Positions 6,313 to 7,266 of a DNA stretch of 7,266 nucleotides are shown piece after piece. The stretch spans positions 1 to 7,266 of the forward strand of contig CALKVF010000030.1 of NCBI GenBank assembly GCA_937996535.1. Reading direction: 5' to 3'. Origin of the DNA: an uncultured Novosphingobium sp. (lineage in GTDB: Bacteria; Pseudomonadota; Alphaproteobacteria; Sphingomonadales; Sphingomonadaceae). The notes under the pieces were generated by a model, which worked only from the letters and a program-made list of their open reading frames with translations, had not been told where the DNA came from and made no database searches. Every line of letters starts with the position of its first letter. Position 1 is the stretch's first letter. A program made the position numbers and the translations under genes.

Positions 6313-6319
6313 TTCACAT
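6291..6319 (+). promoter_or_regulatory. Candidate promoter of pccB
   Basis: TTGAAC (6291-6296) and TCACAT (6314-6319) are 17 bases apart on the plus strand. The -35 matches four of six and the -10 three of six consensus positions. The expected start near 6326 would give a leader of about 57 bases. Most of it is inside or next to the operator. A weak -10 would fit a promoter needing an activator, but this is inference. Confidence 0.35.
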
Positions 6320-6344
6320 TGGACATTGCCCCGGGCCGAGAGCA

Positions 6345-6358
6345 GGAAGCAGCCTTCC
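6345..6358 (+). other. Small stem-loop in the pccB leader
   Basis: GGAAG (6345-6349), loop CAGC, CTTCC (6354-6358) is a perfect five-pair stem. It includes the only AGGA-like sequence upstream of the in-frame ATG at 6368, so folding would hide it. It may be chance. Confidence 0.25.
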
Positions 6359-6382
6359 AATTGTCACATGCCGGGAAAGACC

Positions 6383-7266
6383 ATGTCCGCAAATATCGCC
6401 GAAATGGAACGCCGCCGCGCCGCCGCGCGCCTTGGGGGCGGCCAGAAGCGCACCGACGCACAGCACGCCAAGGGCAAGCTGACCGCGCGCGAGCGGCTCG
6501 AAATCCTGCTCGATGAAGGCAGTTTCGAAGAAACCGACATGTATGTCGAACACAACTGTGTGGATTTCGGGATGCCCGAAACCACCATCCCGGGCGACGG
6601 GGTGGTGACCGGCAGCGGCACGATCAATGGCCGTCTGGTCTATGTCTACGCCCAGGACTTCACCGTGTTCGGCGGGGCGGTGTCCGAACGCCACGCGATG
6701 AAGATCTGCAAGGTGATGGACGCGGCGATGAAGGTCGGCGCGCCGGTGATCGGCCTTAACGACAGCGGCGGTGCGCGCATTCAGGAAGGGGTCGCCTCGC
6801 TTGGCGGCTATACCGAGATTTTCCAGCGCAACGTGCTCGCCTCGGGCGTGGTGCCACAGCTTTCGCTGATCATGGGGCCGTGCGCGGGCGGTGCGGTCTA
6901 TTCCCCGGCGATGACCGACTTCATCTTCATGGTGAAGGACAGCTCCTACATGTTCGTCACCGGGCCCGACGTGGTCAAGACGGTGACCAACGAAGTCGTG
7001 ACCCAGGAAGAACTGGGCGGCGCGATCACCCATTCGACCAAGACCTCGGTGGCCGATCTCGCGCTTGAAAACGATATCGAAGCGCTGCTGACCGCGCGCG
7101 ACCTCATCGATTACCTGCCGCTGAGCAACCGCGACGGGGTGCCCGAACGCCCGACCTCGGACCCGTGGGACCGTCTGGAAGAGAGCCTCGACACGCTGAT
7201 CCCGGCCAATGCCAACCAGCCCTATGACATGCACGAAGTGGTGCGCAAGGTGCTCGACGAAGGCGA
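6383..7266 (+). CDS. pccB: Propionyl-CoA carboxylase beta subunit (carboxyltransferase), N-terminal part
   Basis: This subunit transfers the carboxyl group from carboxybiotin on PccA to propionyl-CoA, giving methylmalonyl-CoA, the entry of propionate, odd-chain fatty acids and some amino acids into the TCA cycle. The first 294 codons are visible out of about 510 usual for the family. Motifs are GKLTARERLEILLD (31-44), YAQDFTVFGGAVSE (89-102), the oxyanion-hole region NDSGGARIQEGVASLGGY (126-143), MGPCAGGAVYSPAMTDF (164-180), and TGPDVVKTVTNEVVTQEELGG (193-213, GPDVVK followed by VTQEELGG). The motif set favours PccB over other acyl-CoA carboxylase beta subunits, though relaxed substrate range is possible; the residues that set chain-length preference lie beyond the window. 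The start ATG at 6383 follows a modest GGGAAAGA; another in-frame ATG at 6368 would add MPGKT. The gene faces the regulator and is probably controlled by the palindrome upstream. Confidence 0.95.
   Translation, partial: MSANIAEMERRRAAARLGGGQKRTDAQHAKGKLTARERLEILLDEGSFEETDMYVEHNCVDFGMPETTIPGDGVVTGSGTINGRLVYVYAQDFTVFGGAVSERHAMKICKVMDAAMKVGAPVIGLNDSGGARIQEGVASLGGYTEIFQRNVLASGVVPQLSLIMGPCAGGAVYSPAMTDFIFMVKDSSYMFVTGPDVVKTVTNEVVTQEELGGAITHSTKTSVADLALENDIEALLTARDLIDYLPLSNRDGVPERPTSDPWDRLEESLDTLIPANANQPYDMHEVVRKVLDEG

Noticed and set aside
6316..6328. Tandem ACATTG repeat (6316-6321 and 6323-6328) downstream of the operator
   Set aside because: Two short copies 7 bases apart with no symmetry to the operator; too short to support a site.
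6314..7234. 306-codon minus-strand open frame opposite pccB
   Set aside because: It is antisense to a clear PccB frame, has no recognisable motif, and would run through the pccB leader. Composition matches other shadow frames.

Overview
This window looks like a stretch of alphaproteobacterial core chromosome, most likely from a sphingomonad (Sphingomonadales, for example an Erythrobacter- or Novosphingobium-type organism). The grounds are the high G+C content with strong third-position bias, the lepB-rnc-era cluster, a single-anchor LepB, an alphaproteobacterial-type glutathione reductase, and an ScfR/PccR-type regulator beside pccB. The family calls are secure from motifs. The order-level placement is inference. 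I see no mobile element, tRNA, rRNA, CRISPR array or phage gene.

Layout. (1) Positions 1-1726, minus strand: a tight cluster lepB (signal peptidase I) > rnc (RNase III) > era (GTPase, cut by the left edge). lepB and rnc are 6 nt apart, and rnc and era overlap by an ATGA. (2) Positions 1727-1888: a divergent intergenic region with a consensus ribosome site for lepB and weak promoter candidates. (3) Positions 1889-4833, plus strand: pgi (glucose-6-phosphate isomerase), then after 83 nt gor (glutathione reductase). (4) Positions 4834-4858: a convergent junction with a perfect short dyad built around the gor stop codon. (5) Positions 4859-6268, minus strand: a 469-residue XRE/ScfR-type regulator. 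(6) Positions 6269-6382: a divergent regulatory region with a striking 31-bp palindrome that has TTTGCAAA at each end. (7) Positions 6383-7266, plus strand: the first 294 codons of pccB (propionyl-CoA carboxylase beta subunit), cut by the right edge.

How the parts work together. The left cluster covers protein secretion and RNA/ribosome maturation. pgi and gor are separate metabolic and redox housekeeping functions. The right end is a self-contained regulatory module: a short-chain acyl-CoA-responsive regulator facing the propionyl-CoA carboxylase gene, with a shared operator. It resembles the PccR-pccB circuit described in Rhodobacter sphaeroides. The operator geometry here (two TTTGCAAA sites 15 nt apart, with a degenerate third site between) and the probably leaderless regulator transcript are the most interesting points. 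I found no convincing undescribed system.
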